A stretch of 17,459 bases of DNA, from positions 3,614 through 21,072 of the forward strand of contig DKUR01000090.1 of NCBI GenBank assembly GCA_002490775.1, given 5' to 3'. The translations under genes were made by a program, and so were the position numbers. Below are positions 5,893 to 12,922 of the stretch, one piece after another; the stretch's first letter is position 1, and each line of letters starts with the position of its first letter. The stretch comes from Lachnospiraceae bacterium UBA7199. Its GTDB lineage: Bacteria > Bacillota > Clostridia > Lachnospirales > Lachnospiraceae. The notes beneath the pieces were generated by a model. The model had not been told where the DNA came from. It did not search any database and saw nothing but the letters and a program-made list of their open reading frames with translations.

Positions 5893-6236
5893 AGTTTCAG
5901 CCTTTCTTTTTCCTCTTCCCAGTCAAAACTTGTGCAGGCTATGCAACGCTTGCAGCGTTCTATAGGCTCGTCGTCCCCGTCGTATGAAAATCCCAGACAA
6001 GCGCCGCCGTCCATTCCGGCTACGCCGCATTTTTTCTGCAAACTGCATTTTTTAATACGCTGCTTTATTCGGCACTCTTTGCATATAATCCTTTTTCCAG
6101 CTGTGCAGCCTTGCAGCCTTACAAAATACTTAGCCCATTCTCTGCTTATTCCTATACCCTCGCTTTCCCAGCCTGTTACCCACTCGCCGCATACGTCGCA
6201 ATGTACCCGCGTTGTTACTGTCCTTGTTATTCCCAT
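5889..6236 (-). CDS. Cys-rich putative zinc-binding protein
   Basis: This 115-residue protein carries an N-terminal pair of knuckles: HCDVCGEWVTGW (residues 13-24) and IICKECRIKQ (around 51-60), a CxxC...CxxC layout typical of treble-clef or zinc-ribbon folds. A second Cys-rich half (CSLQKKC, then GGACLG, then CKRCIAC) could bind another metal. Many such small zinc proteins sit in phage and plasmid operons with unknown roles. The ATG at 6236 has AAGGGGTAGAC upstream. It lies two bases after a small membrane protein gene. Confidence 0.68.
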   Translation of the reverse strand: MGITRTVTTRVHCDVCGEWVTGWESEGIGISREWAKYFVRLQGCTAGKRIICKECRIKQRIKKCSLQKKCGVAGMDGGACLGFSYDGDDEPIERCKRCIACTSFDWEEEKERLKL

Positions 6237-6238
6237 GT

Positions 6239-6544
6239 CTACCCCTTTTTTGCCTCAAAATAGTAGTTGTCTACTATCAGCATTTTTTTACCGAAAAGAC
6301 ACATAAGCCCCAGCGGTACGGTAATAACCGCTATTGTTATGTCGCCCTCTGTCGCCCATACTGCCAGCACGGTAACTGCCAGCATTACAAACCCATAGGC
6401 TTTCTGCTTAATGAAATACCAGCGGCGGGCTTTCTTTTCTTGCTCCCGCTGTCGCCTCTGCTCTTTTTTCTTTCGCATATCTTCCATTGCATCTGCGTAG
6501 CCTTTCTGGTATGCGTCCTCTACTATCAATGCCTCTGCTGCCAT
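6239..6544 (-). CDS. small membrane protein with charged N-terminal helix
   Basis: This 101-residue protein has a highly charged N-terminal helix of about 45 residues (KKKEQRRQREQEKKARR), probably coiled coil. Two hydrophobic segments follow (about 49-64, GFVMLAVTVLAVWA, and about 70-84, ITIAVITVPLGLMCLF), separated by a short acidic turn, and then a short tail. It is predicted to form a membrane hairpin with both ends in the cytoplasm. No family is recognised. The ATG at 6544 has GAGAGGCAGACA upstream. It is the first protein gene after the tRNA, and no clear promoter was seen in the 235 bases between them. Confidence 0.65.
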   Translation of the reverse strand: MAAEALIVEDAYQKGYADAMEDMRKKKEQRRQREQEKKARRWYFIKQKAYGFVMLAVTVLAVWATEGDITIAVITVPLGLMCLFGKKMLIVDNYYFEAKKG

Positions 6545-6735
6545 TGTCTGCCTCTCTTCCTTTCGGCGGCGCTCTCTGCCTTTCCATGTGTGCCGCTCTC
6601 CTGTTCTGGCGTTTGGTTTTACCGTGCGGGCTGCTTTTCACATTAAAAAGCAACTGAAAACCTGTTGACCGTCCACATACTTTCTGGCTGGTATGACCGC
6701 CGCTATTTTTTTACGGTATACAGATTGCAGCTATT

Positions 6736-6772
6736 AGCCTGCTGCCCTCTGCCGCAGGCTCGCCATGCCTGC
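6736..6772 (-). other. three-arm alternative hairpin downstream of the tRNA
   Basis: In transcription order the DNA carries GCAGGC (6772-6767), AGCCTGC (6760-6754) and GCAGGCT (6742-6736). The middle arm can pair with either flank, giving two mutually exclusive stems of 6 and 7 bp. No T-run follows, so it is not an ordinary terminator. It may form part of tRNA 3' trailer processing or a leader structure for the next genes. It lies in the gap 6545-6779, where no gene was found. Confidence 0.3.
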
Positions 6773-6779
6773 TACACAA

Positions 6780-6852
6780 TGTGCCGTGTGGGATTTGAAC
6801 CCACGACTTGCCGCTTATGAGGCGGCTGCTCTAACCACTGAACTAACGGCAC
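6780..6852 (-). tRNA. tRNA with CAT anticodon (elongator Met or Ile2)
   Basis: Read on the minus strand, a perfect 7-bp acceptor stem (GTGCCGT with ACGGCAC) encloses a D-arm GTTC-AGTGGTTA-GAGC, an anticodon stem GCCGC-GCGGC with loop CTCATAA, and a T-arm GTGGGTTCAAATCCCAC. The discriminator base is A and no CCA is encoded. Initiator tRNA is excluded, because there is no 1-72 mismatch and the anticodon stem lacks the three G-C pairs. The CAT anticodon is ambiguous: elongator Met, or the Ile2 species whose C is changed to lysidine. The D-loop resembles bacterial and phage Ile2 as much as Met. It begins 16 bases after the methyltransferase stop codon and is probably co-transcribed with it. Confidence 0.92.
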
Positions 6853-6868
6853 TCATGGTACGGTTTTA

Positions 6869-8005
6869 TCAACCGCACGCCTTTTCTAATAAAATGTTAA
6901 ATACCCTGTCTTTTAAGGTCTGCATTTCTCCCCTAATTTTGCTTATTTCCTTGTCTTTTTCCTTTAGCTCCCTCTCTAATTCTGCTATCTTCTTTTCGTA
7001 TTTCTCCTTTTCCTGCATTTCTATTACCTCGTTTGCATTTATTGTTTTTTCCTCTGTTTTTTTCTCTTCCGTATTTACCATTCTTCTGTATGATTGCTGT
7101 GGGCGTTCATGGTCTTTTAATTTGACTGGCTCTATATTTTCCTCTATTGCTTTCTTAAGATATTTGAAAATGTGTGCTATTACGTCCACCGTCCAGCCAT
7201 TTCCAATAGCTTTATATCTTTGTGTATTACTTACCCCCTCTGTGTAATTGTCTGGCAGTGTCTGCAAACGCTCACACTCTAAAGGCGTCAGTATGTAATA
7301 CTCTGTATCTGAATACTTTATATTTGTCGCACCCGAATTGCTTATATTCTGTGCAGTTGTTAAAGCTCTACTTTTTTGGTCTAATGTTTTAACTTGCGAC
7401 CATGCTTTTTTATGTGCTAATGTTCCCTCTTCCTTTGCCATCATCCGCTTATAGCACTCGTACTCTTTTTTCTCTTCTCTTGGCTGTACTATATCTCTAA
7501 GAAAAATTCCCTTATCTTCTGGCTGCTTAATGTCTGGTATGTTTGTCCAGTACAGTCTTTTTCTTTCCTGTGCCGTTAATAGATTGGAATTTATATAAAT
7601 AGGCTCTACACCCATAATGCCTGTAATTATGTCTTGGTTTTCTTTTGTCATGGTTGCGTTATTTTCCAATAAAAACCATTTTGCCTCTGTTTCGTACAAA
7701 GCCCTTACATAATCAAAAAACAGTCTACTTTCTTCTCCCTCTAACCCTTTTCTATTTCCGCAACTGCAAAGGTTCTGGCATGGGCTGCCACCAATTAAAA
7801 TGTCTATTTTTCCTTTGTACTTTGTAAAATCTTCCTTTGTTACGTCCCCCCCTCGTACGATTTCTGGATAATTCTTTTTACTGATTTCTATTGCATTATG
7901 TTCTATTTCGTAAGCTATGTATTTATCTACCTCTATTCCTGCTCTTTCAAGTGCTACCATTCCACAGCTTATCCCATCAAACAAACTCAAAACTGTTATA
8001 CCCAT
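6869..8005 (-). CDS. C5-cytosine DNA methyltransferase with coiled-coil tail
   Basis: This 378-residue protein has the ordered motifs of m5C methyltransferases: motif I SLFDGISCGMVAL (7-19), motif IV GGSPCQNLCSCG with catalytic Cys 76, motif VI as ENN at 114-116 rather than the commoner ENV, motif VIII QERKRLYW (146-153), a short target-recognition region, and motif X GNGWTVDVIAHIF (268-280). It transfers methyl groups from S-adenosylmethionine to cytosine. Residues about 312-376 are an added charged heptad-like helix, probably a coiled coil for oligomerisation. No restriction endonuclease is visible, so it is probably an orphan methylase protecting the element or marking its DNA. The ATG at 8005 has AAAGGAGTAAAAC upstream. 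The CDS looks AT-richer than the small genes to its left. Confidence 0.93.
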   Translation of the reverse strand: MGITVLSLFDGISCGMVALERAGIEVDKYIAYEIEHNAIEISKKNYPEIVRGGDVTKEDFTKYKGKIDILIGGSPCQNLCSCGNRKGLEGEESRLFFDYVRALYETEAKWFLLENNATMTKENQDIITGIMGVEPIYINSNLLTAQERKRLYWTNIPDIKQPEDKGIFLRDIVQPREEKKEYECYKRMMAKEEGTLAHKKAWSQVKTLDQKSRALTTAQNISNSGATNIKYSDTEYYILTPLECERLQTLPDNYTEGVSNTQRYKAIGNGWTVDVIAHIFKYLKKAIEENIEPVKLKDHERPQQSYRRMVNTEEKKTEEKTINANEVIEMQEKEKYEKKIAELERELKEKDKEISKIRGEMQTLKDRVFNILLEKACG

Positions 8006-8020
8006 GTTTTACTCCTTTCC

Positions 8021-8215
8021 TTATAATGCCTGCTGCCCCGCTGCTGCTGTGTAGGTTTTCAGTGTGGCGTTGCAGCGTTTGAACTCCCTATAAATTGTGT
8101 CCCTATGTGTTCCCAGTACCTCTGCAATATCGCTTACACTGCTGCCCTGCTTACTCATAGCCTCTATGGTCTGCCTGTCCTCGTAATGCAGACGCTTGTA
8201 CTTTCGTTTCGCCAT
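8021..8215 (-). CDS. stand-alone IS30-type helix-turn-helix protein
   Basis: This 64-residue protein is almost entirely one HTH_38-type domain: RKYKRLHYEDRQTIEAM, then DIAEVLGTHRDTIYREFKRC. It is the DNA-binding N-terminus known from IS30 family transposases, here without any catalytic domain. A 15-residue Ala/Gln-rich end follows. The ATG at 8215 has GGAAAGGAG upstream. It is the first gene after the tandem terminators that close the CRISPR array, and it lies just upstream of the methyltransferase, so it may be a regulator of this operon. No transposase remnant or terminal inverted repeats were seen nearby, which argues against an IS30 relic, though decay cannot be excluded. Confidence 0.75.
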   Translation of the reverse strand: MAKRKYKRLHYEDRQTIEAMSKQGSSVSDIAEVLGTHRDTIYREFKRCNATLKTYTAAAGQQAL

Positions 8216-8252
8216 GTTCTATGCTCCTTTCCGTCCTCATTTGCTTTTATGG

Positions 8253-8293
8253 TAAAAAAAATAAGCGTGTCAGAGTTTTTACGCTCTGCACGC
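8253..8293 (-). terminator. second intrinsic terminator after CRISPR array
   Basis: On the minus strand GCGTGCAGAG (8293-8284) pairs with CTCTGACACGC (8275-8265) with one bulged base, followed by TTATTTTTTTTA. It is only 38 bases before the start of the HTH gene, leaving little room for a promoter between them. Confidence 0.7.
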
Positions 8294-8315
8294 TCTTCTT
8301 TTCTGCTGTTTCCTA

Positions 8316-8361
8316 TAAAAAAGAAAATCGGCAGAGGCTCTATAACCTCTTGTCGATTTTC
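8316..8361 (-). terminator. first intrinsic terminator after CRISPR array
   Basis: On the minus strand GAAAATCGACAAGAGG (8361-8346) and CCTCTGCCGATTTTC (8337-8323) form a long stem with one bulge, followed by TTTTTT. It begins 18 bases after the last repeat and would end the pre-crRNA transcript. Confidence 0.8.
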
Positions 8362-8379
8362 ATTCTAAAACTTATCATT

Positions 8380-9490
8380 ATTTCAATCCACACTTCCCAT
8401 GAGGGAAGTGACACCTCAACATTCTTTTTATTGTATATGTATTCGTGATTTCAATCCACACTTCCCATGAGGGAAGTGACTCTTGGAAATGTATATGAAG
8501 CACCATTAATACTGTGATTTCAATCCACACTTCCCATGAGGGAAGTGACTGCCATTGCTTCAAAATCTTTAAACCAGAAGCTTATTTCAATCCACACTTC
8601 CCATGAGGGAAGTGACGCCTTGTGGTCGGGGACGCCTGCCCGATACCGCTATTTCAATCCACACTTCCCATGAGGGAAGTGACCTGCATTGTCGGAAATA
8701 CTGGCTGTAGAAAATCTATTTCAATCCACACTTCCCATGAGGGAAGTGACAAATAGAGTTTATAAGTCCCATTGCCCAATCAAAATTTCAATCCACACTT
8801 CCCATGAGGGAAGTGACAAATCAGGACGATTATCATAAAATTCTTTAAGAATTTCAATCCACACTTCCCATGAGGGAAGTGACAAGTGTACCATAACTAC
8901 CCTGATAATCACTATAAGATTTCAATCCACACTTCCCATGAGGGAAGTGACGGATACCTATGTATAAGAAAATTGATGAGGATAAATTTCAATCCACACT
9001 TCCCATGAGGGAAGTGACGCAGCCGCTTACGACATATACTGTCCGCATTTTTCATTTCAATCCACACTTCCCATGAGGGAAGTGACACATATGCAGTTTT
9101 GGAAATATGCTGCATTGTTTATTTCAATCCACACTTCCCATGAGGGAAGTGACAATTTCACCCAAAACACCAGAAGTAGAAAAATCAATTTCAATCCACA
9201 CTTCCCATGAGGGAAGTGACTGAGCAGATGCTCCAGGATTACGGGTGTTTTTGTATTTCAATCCACACTTCCCATGAGGGAAGTGACGGAAATGGAATGG
9301 CAGTAATGTTAATACCGGCAAATTTCAATCCACACTTCCCATGAGGGAAGTGACTGACAGTGCGCCGTCTGCCGTATCCAGCGTTACTATTTCAATCCAC
9401 ACTTCCCATGAGGGAAGTGACGCGCCAGTACCCAGCGCTCCTGCACCGCATATTACGATTTCAATCCACACTTCCCATGAGGGAAGTGAC
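8380..9490 (-). CRISPR. type I-C CRISPR array, 17 repeats and 16 spacers
   Basis: Seventeen 33-bp repeats, identical by eye, separate spacers of 33 to 36 bp (mostly 34). Read in the transcribed (minus) direction the repeat starts GTCACTTCCC, has an 8-bp palindrome CACTTCCC/GGGAAGTG with loop TCAT, and ends in the 11 bases TGGATTGAAAT. This matches type I-C repeats: cutting at the 3' base of the hairpin by Cas5c leaves an 11-nt 5' handle. Repeats start at 8380, 8448, 8517, 8584, 8651, 8718, 8785, 8851, 8919, 8986, 9054, 9121, 9188, 9255, 9322, 9389 and 9458. The leader side is at 9490, so spacers near 9422-9457 are the newest. No degenerate distal repeat was seen. Spacers do not match each other, and no full-length match to this window was noticed. 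Confidence 0.98.
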
Positions 9491-9663
9491 AGCAATTACG
9501 CACAAAAAAGTTTTTAAAACAATTTATTTAATTATTCACATTTACCTAAATAAATAACTCAAAACATTTTTTGACAAATAAACTATTTTTTTATCTGAAA
9601 AACAAGAAATAAAACTGCGCGAATCTCCTTACAAATTCATGTACACAACACATTCGCACATTA
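9491..9663 (-). promoter_or_regulatory. AT-rich CRISPR leader
   Basis: This 173-base non-coding stretch between the cas2 stop and the first repeat is rich in A and T tracts, as expected of a CRISPR leader that holds the array promoter and the spacer-acquisition signals. A TTGTCA and several AT-rich -10-like hexamers are present, but none has clearly good spacing, so no single promoter is called. An inverted pair GCGAAT/ATTCGC (9619-9624 and 9652-9657) with a 27-base loop lies just after cas2. Confidence 0.75.
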
Positions 9664-9954
9664 TTAAATAATTAACGGACCTGCTAAATCAAAAGATCTT
9701 TGTACGCCTACGTGTTCTATTCTATTATTATATTTTTCCCCTAAAATATAATAGCGAATACTATCTTTTTCTGTATCAATAGATTCCATTAATTGATTTT
9801 TTACCCTAGTAAATTGTGTATGATCCACAAGACACTCAAAAACAGAATTTTGCACACGCTGACCATAATTTGTGCATATTTTTGCCACTCGGGCAAGCCT
9901 TTTTACTCCTTGCTGTGATGATGTATTTACATCATACGTAATTAACACCATCAT
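9664..9954 (-). CDS. cas2: CRISPR-associated endonuclease Cas2
   Basis: This 96-residue protein opens MMVLITYDVNTSSQQGVKRL, the ferredoxin-like first strand with the conserved Asp at residue 8. LARVAKICTNYGQRVQNSVFE follows, and the strand VFECLVDHTQF is typical of type I-C Cas2. With Cas1 it forms the integrase complex that inserts new spacers at the leader-repeat junction; its Asp is not needed for integration in the systems studied. The length is normal. The start ATG has GAGGAGGTGAGAAT upstream. It is the last cas gene, 17 bases after cas1, directly before the leader. Confidence 0.96.
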   Translation of the reverse strand: MMVLITYDVNTSSQQGVKRLARVAKICTNYGQRVQNSVFECLVDHTQFTRVKNQLMESIDTEKDSIRYYILGEKYNNRIEHVGVQRSFDLAGPLII

Positions 9955-9971
9955 ATTCTCACCTCCTCAAA

Positions 9972-11000
9972 TCATTTCTTAAAAAATGGTGGATATGCAT
10001 TAATATCACCCCGCAGATATCTGGCTAAGAGCATTGCCTGGATATATGGCAAAAGTCCTACTGACACTTTTTCTTTTAAAAATGGATGCATAACAGATTC
10101 CTTTTTTCCCTCCTGCCATTTTTGCAATACAATTTTTCTGACTGCATCATCCATAATTACAGCACCATTTTCCATTTTTTTAAATCCTTTTGCATTTACT
10201 TCTTGTTTATTAATCAGAGTCAACACAAACCTATCTGCAATAGGTGCCCGAAACTCTTCCATAATATCTAAAGCAAGTGATTGTCTTCCCGGTCTGTCCC
10301 GATGCAAAAAACCAACATATGGATCTAATCCTACAGAATACGACGCACCTGCACACTCTGTTACTAAAAGCGAATACACAAATGACATAAGCGCATTAAC
10401 ATTATCTAATGGTGGACGTTTATTTCTTCCACAAAATTTGAATTCTTTTTTATTTTGCAAAATCAGTTCATCAAACACACGAAAATATACGGTTGCTGCT
10501 TCTCCTTCATACCCACGCAATTCTTCAAGACTTTTGCAATTTTTAATATATACCATAGATTGCTTTAATAGTTCTGACGCATTATTTAATTTTTCGCAGT
10601 CCAATCGCATAGAGTAATCCCTGCGTGCTCTTTCAATAACGTATCTTTGATTATGCACCTTCCCTAAAATCATATTACGAGCAATTATTAAACTTTCACT
10701 TTCATTGTCAGAATATCGATATTGTGTTTTTCGCAGAATTACATTACCGTTTTCCTGCCCTATAACCCGTCCACAAAATCTATCACCCTGAAAAAAACTT
10801 ATATTAACTACTCTTTCACTGCATTTTTTCATTAATGCCGGACTCGCTCCTACATAATTAAACGTCACAACTGCTTCTACATTATGGATTGGCACTCTCA
10901 TTAATGTTTTATCATCCTTTTTTACTATAATGTTCTCGCCCTCAATTCCTAAGAAAACATCCTCTGACGTTACATATAGGGTATTCATTAATTTTTTCAA
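9972..11000 (-). CDS. cas1: CRISPR-associated integrase Cas1 (type I-C)
   Basis: This 342-residue protein is full-length for the family. The metal-binding residues of the alpha-helical domain are in place: Glu 165 in RGYEGEAATVYF, His 233 in YVGFLHRDRPGR, and Asp 245 with Glu 248 in LALDIMEEFR. It integrates spacers together with Cas2. The initiator is a TTG at 11000: GGGAGGAG lies five bases before it, while the first ATG, four codons later, is too far from that site. The TTG shares four bases with the cas4 stop (TTGA), so the two are translationally coupled. Nothing looks broken. Confidence 0.97.
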   Translation of the reverse strand: MKKLMNTLYVTSEDVFLGIEGENIIVKKDDKTLMRVPIHNVEAVVTFNYVGASPALMKKCSERVVNISFFQGDRFCGRVIGQENGNVILRKTQYRYSDNESESLIIARNMILGKVHNQRYVIERARRDYSMRLDCEKLNNASELLKQSMVYIKNCKSLEELRGYEGEAATVYFRVFDELILQNKKEFKFCGRNKRPPLDNVNALMSFVYSLLVTECAGASYSVGLDPYVGFLHRDRPGRQSLALDIMEEFRAPIADRFVLTLINKQEVNAKGFKKMENGAVIMDDAVRKIVLQKWQEGKKESVMHPFLKEKVSVGLLPYIQAMLLARYLRGDINAYPPFFKK

Positions 11001-11662
11001 CTTAACTCCTCCCTTATCATTTCTTCCACATATTTATCAGCAGACATTTCCTTGCAAAGCTGTGGCATACAGAGGTTATACAAAGAACATTGTTTACAGG
11101 ATGCTTTCATCTTTACTTTAGGTGTATATGCCCGTTTATAATATGAATGCATTTCTTCAAAGATATCCTTTACTTTCCCACGCATTTCATCCGAAAAAAA
11201 CACTTCTGCCCGATGACGTGTTTCTCCATAAAATAAAAATCCCTTTTCTATCGACGTTAGAAGCATTTCTTCCAAACACACTGCCTGCGCTGTTAATTGA
11301 AGTTCATCAGCATCATAACTCTTGGGGGCACCGCGTTTATACTCCACTGGTACAACATAATACATCCCCTCATACCCTTGCAGTGTAATTCCTTCTTCTG
11401 CACGATGAAATTCCACAACATCACACTCACCGCTGACTCCCAATGTTCGTGAAAAAACTTTCATTGCCCGCACTAGCAATATATCTTTACGTTTTTCACG
11501 AAAATTAGGATTATGAGCGTTATCATGCATAAACTTTCCTTCAAGTGTTCGAACATTTTCTTCCCATTGCTGTTCAATATGTATCAATGCCCATTGCCTG
11601 CGGCAAAATGAAAAATGTTGTATTCCTGACAACATCAAATAATCTTCTTCCTGATATTCCAT
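10997..11662 (-). CDS. cas4: CRISPR-associated exonuclease Cas4
   Basis: This 221-residue protein starts from the ATG at 11662, which has AAGGA eight bases upstream; a longer reading from a TTG at 11692 would overlap cas7 and is disfavoured. The Fe-S cysteines are Cys 20 in FSFCRRQWAL and the C-terminal set CKQCSLYNLC (about 189, 192, 198) with another Cys at 203. The RecB-type nuclease core has GECDVVEF, VPVEYKRG and the helix ELQLTAQAVCLEEML. Cas4 trims pre-spacers and selects those with a proper PAM before Cas1-Cas2 integration. It lies 11 bases after cas7 and overlaps cas1 by 4. Confidence 0.96.
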   Translation of the reverse strand: MEYQEEDYLMLSGIQHFSFCRRQWALIHIEQQWEENVRTLEGKFMHDNAHNPNFREKRKDILLVRAMKVFSRTLGVSGECDVVEFHRAEEGITLQGYEGMYYVVPVEYKRGAPKSYDADELQLTAQAVCLEEMLLTSIEKGFLFYGETRHRAEVFFSDEMRGKVKDIFEEMHSYYKRAYTPKVKMKASCKQCSLYNLCMPQLCKEMSADKYVEEMIREELS

Positions 11663-11673
11663 ATGCAATTTCC

Positions 11674-12561
11674 TTATTCTTTGCAAATGCAAGAAACACC
11701 TTCTGGCAATGTTTCAGGCAATTCAATCTTATAATCAGAAAATGATCTTGGAACTTCAATTTCCTGTTTTTTTGCAATTTTAATACTATCAAACAGCTTA
11801 TGCGCCGGTGCACACCCTAATTCACTCTCATGCTTAAATATAATCAGTTTTCTCACAGCCATCTTTCCCCGCGCTGCTGAATGATCATTTTCAAACATAT
11901 TTAAAATTGCCTGCCACAAAAGTTCAAGATCCTCCTCAGAAAATCCGGTTACTTTTCTTGCCAAATTTGCAGATACAAATCCTTCCACTCTGTAAAGTCC
12001 GTACGGCACAACATACTTTCTTCCCATTTCTGTCCCTTTTCTTTCCGCATCACTTTCTGTTGTAATTGCCACTCTGGTTATGGTAATTTCCTGTGGCAGA
12101 ATAGGATCAATTGATTTTGCAAAACCTAATTGAACAGGCCCTCTTACCTGGCCGCAGTTCAAATTAGCCTTTACAAAAGTAGTCATAACCGCACCAAAAG
12201 TTCTTATATCAAAAAAATTCTGGCACATAAAACTCCTGATTTTAATATCCAGCTCCGGATCTGATTTTTTCGATGTTTTTATATCCTTTTCATCTACATT
12301 GAAGTATTCAAAGGCTTTTGCATCACTTCGATTTAAAGGAACATTATCCTTGATATAAATTTTATATCCTGCTTCATCCTCCTTCAACATCTCAATATAA
12401 TTTCGAATTTTTCTTTTAAGACATACATCTGTGACTATACCAAATCCACTTTCCGTATCAATTCTTGGCATATTCCCAGCATCCGGATCACCATTGGGAT
12501 TTCCATTTTCCACATCAAATAAAACCACAAAATCATACTTGTTTTTAATTACATCACTCAT
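11674..12561 (-). CDS. cas7c: Cas7c (Csd2), type I-C Cascade backbone protein
   Basis: This 295-residue protein carries the signature ENGNPNGDPDAGNMPRID (about 18-35), followed by GIVTDVCLKRKIRNYI, and later VRGPVQLGFAKSIDPI. These are the hallmarks of the Csd2/Cas7 family. Several copies bind along the crRNA spacer to form the Cascade filament. The length is normal. The ATG at 12561 lies one base after the cas8c stop; AAGGAGGAAGAG at the end of cas8c is its ribosome binding site. The C-terminal end SCICKE sits just before cas4. Confidence 0.97.
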   Translation of the reverse strand: MSDVIKNKYDFVVLFDVENGNPNGDPDAGNMPRIDTESGFGIVTDVCLKRKIRNYIEMLKEDEAGYKIYIKDNVPLNRSDAKAFEYFNVDEKDIKTSKKSDPELDIKIRSFMCQNFFDIRTFGAVMTTFVKANLNCGQVRGPVQLGFAKSIDPILPQEITITRVAITTESDAERKGTEMGRKYVVPYGLYRVEGFVSANLARKVTGFSEEDLELLWQAILNMFENDHSAARGKMAVRKLIIFKHESELGCAPAHKLFDSIKIAKKQEIEVPRSFSDYKIELPETLPEGVSCICKE

Positions 12562-12562
12562 C

Positions 12563-12922
12563 TTACTCTTCCTCCTTCTTTTGAAAACGTTTTTGAACCT
12601 GACAATAATACCCTAATTGGAAAGAACCCTGCTCCGGCAAATTCAGGCGCCTTGGATATTCTGTTCCAATAATTTCTGACAATTCACCTATTTGTCTGTT
12701 AAAATATATTTTCCTTTTATCATCCATTTTTCGTAAATGTTTTTGTGCAAGATTAATCAAAACAGGAAAAATTTGCGCTGGTGTAGATGCTGCGGCATTA
12801 AAATACTTGTCTTTTATTGTGGCATTAATTCCCTGATTTGCCTCCTGCTGTATATGCTCTAAAATTGCAAACAGCCGCCCTAATGTATATGGTACATTCC
12901 TACAATGTTCATTTAATTCCAC
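12563..12922 (-). CDS. cas11c: Cas11c small subunit from an internal start in cas8c
   Basis: Within cas8c, codon 461 is an in-frame GTG preceded by AAAGGAGGT with a 7-base spacer, one of the best ribosome binding sites in the window and one with no other use. Translation from it gives 119 residues beginning (M)ELNEHCRNVPYTLGRLFAI. The product is helix-rich and ends at the shared cas8c stop. It is known from other type I-C systems that the Cas11 small subunit is made by internal initiation near this YTLGRLFA segment and is needed in the Cascade complex. The size fits. The start site is seen in sequence; its use is inferred. Confidence 0.78.
   Translation of the reverse strand: MELNEHCRNVPYTLGRLFAILEHIQQEANQGINATIKDKYFNAAASTPAQIFPVLINLAQKHLRKMDDKRKIYFNRQIGELSEIIGTEYPRRLNLPEQGSFQLGYYCQVQKRFQKKEEE

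Noticed and set aside
6408..6653. 81-codon minus-strand ORF overlapping the small membrane protein gene
   Set aside because: It begins with TTG without a ribosome binding site and covers a gene that has membrane segments and a good start; it is a shadow frame.
8021..8215. Possible IS30 insertion sequence
   Set aside because: Only the HTH domain is present, and no catalytic domain or terminal inverted repeats were seen.
8378..9557. Several ORFs across the array with repeated SLPSWEVWIE or FPHGKCGLK-type segments
   Set aside because: They are translations of the CRISPR repeats in different frames, with no ribosome binding sites and no family.
9619..9657. Hairpin after cas2 as a terminator
   Set aside because: The stem is only 6 bp with a 27-base loop, and the T-rich stretch after it is interrupted; it was left as part of the leader description.
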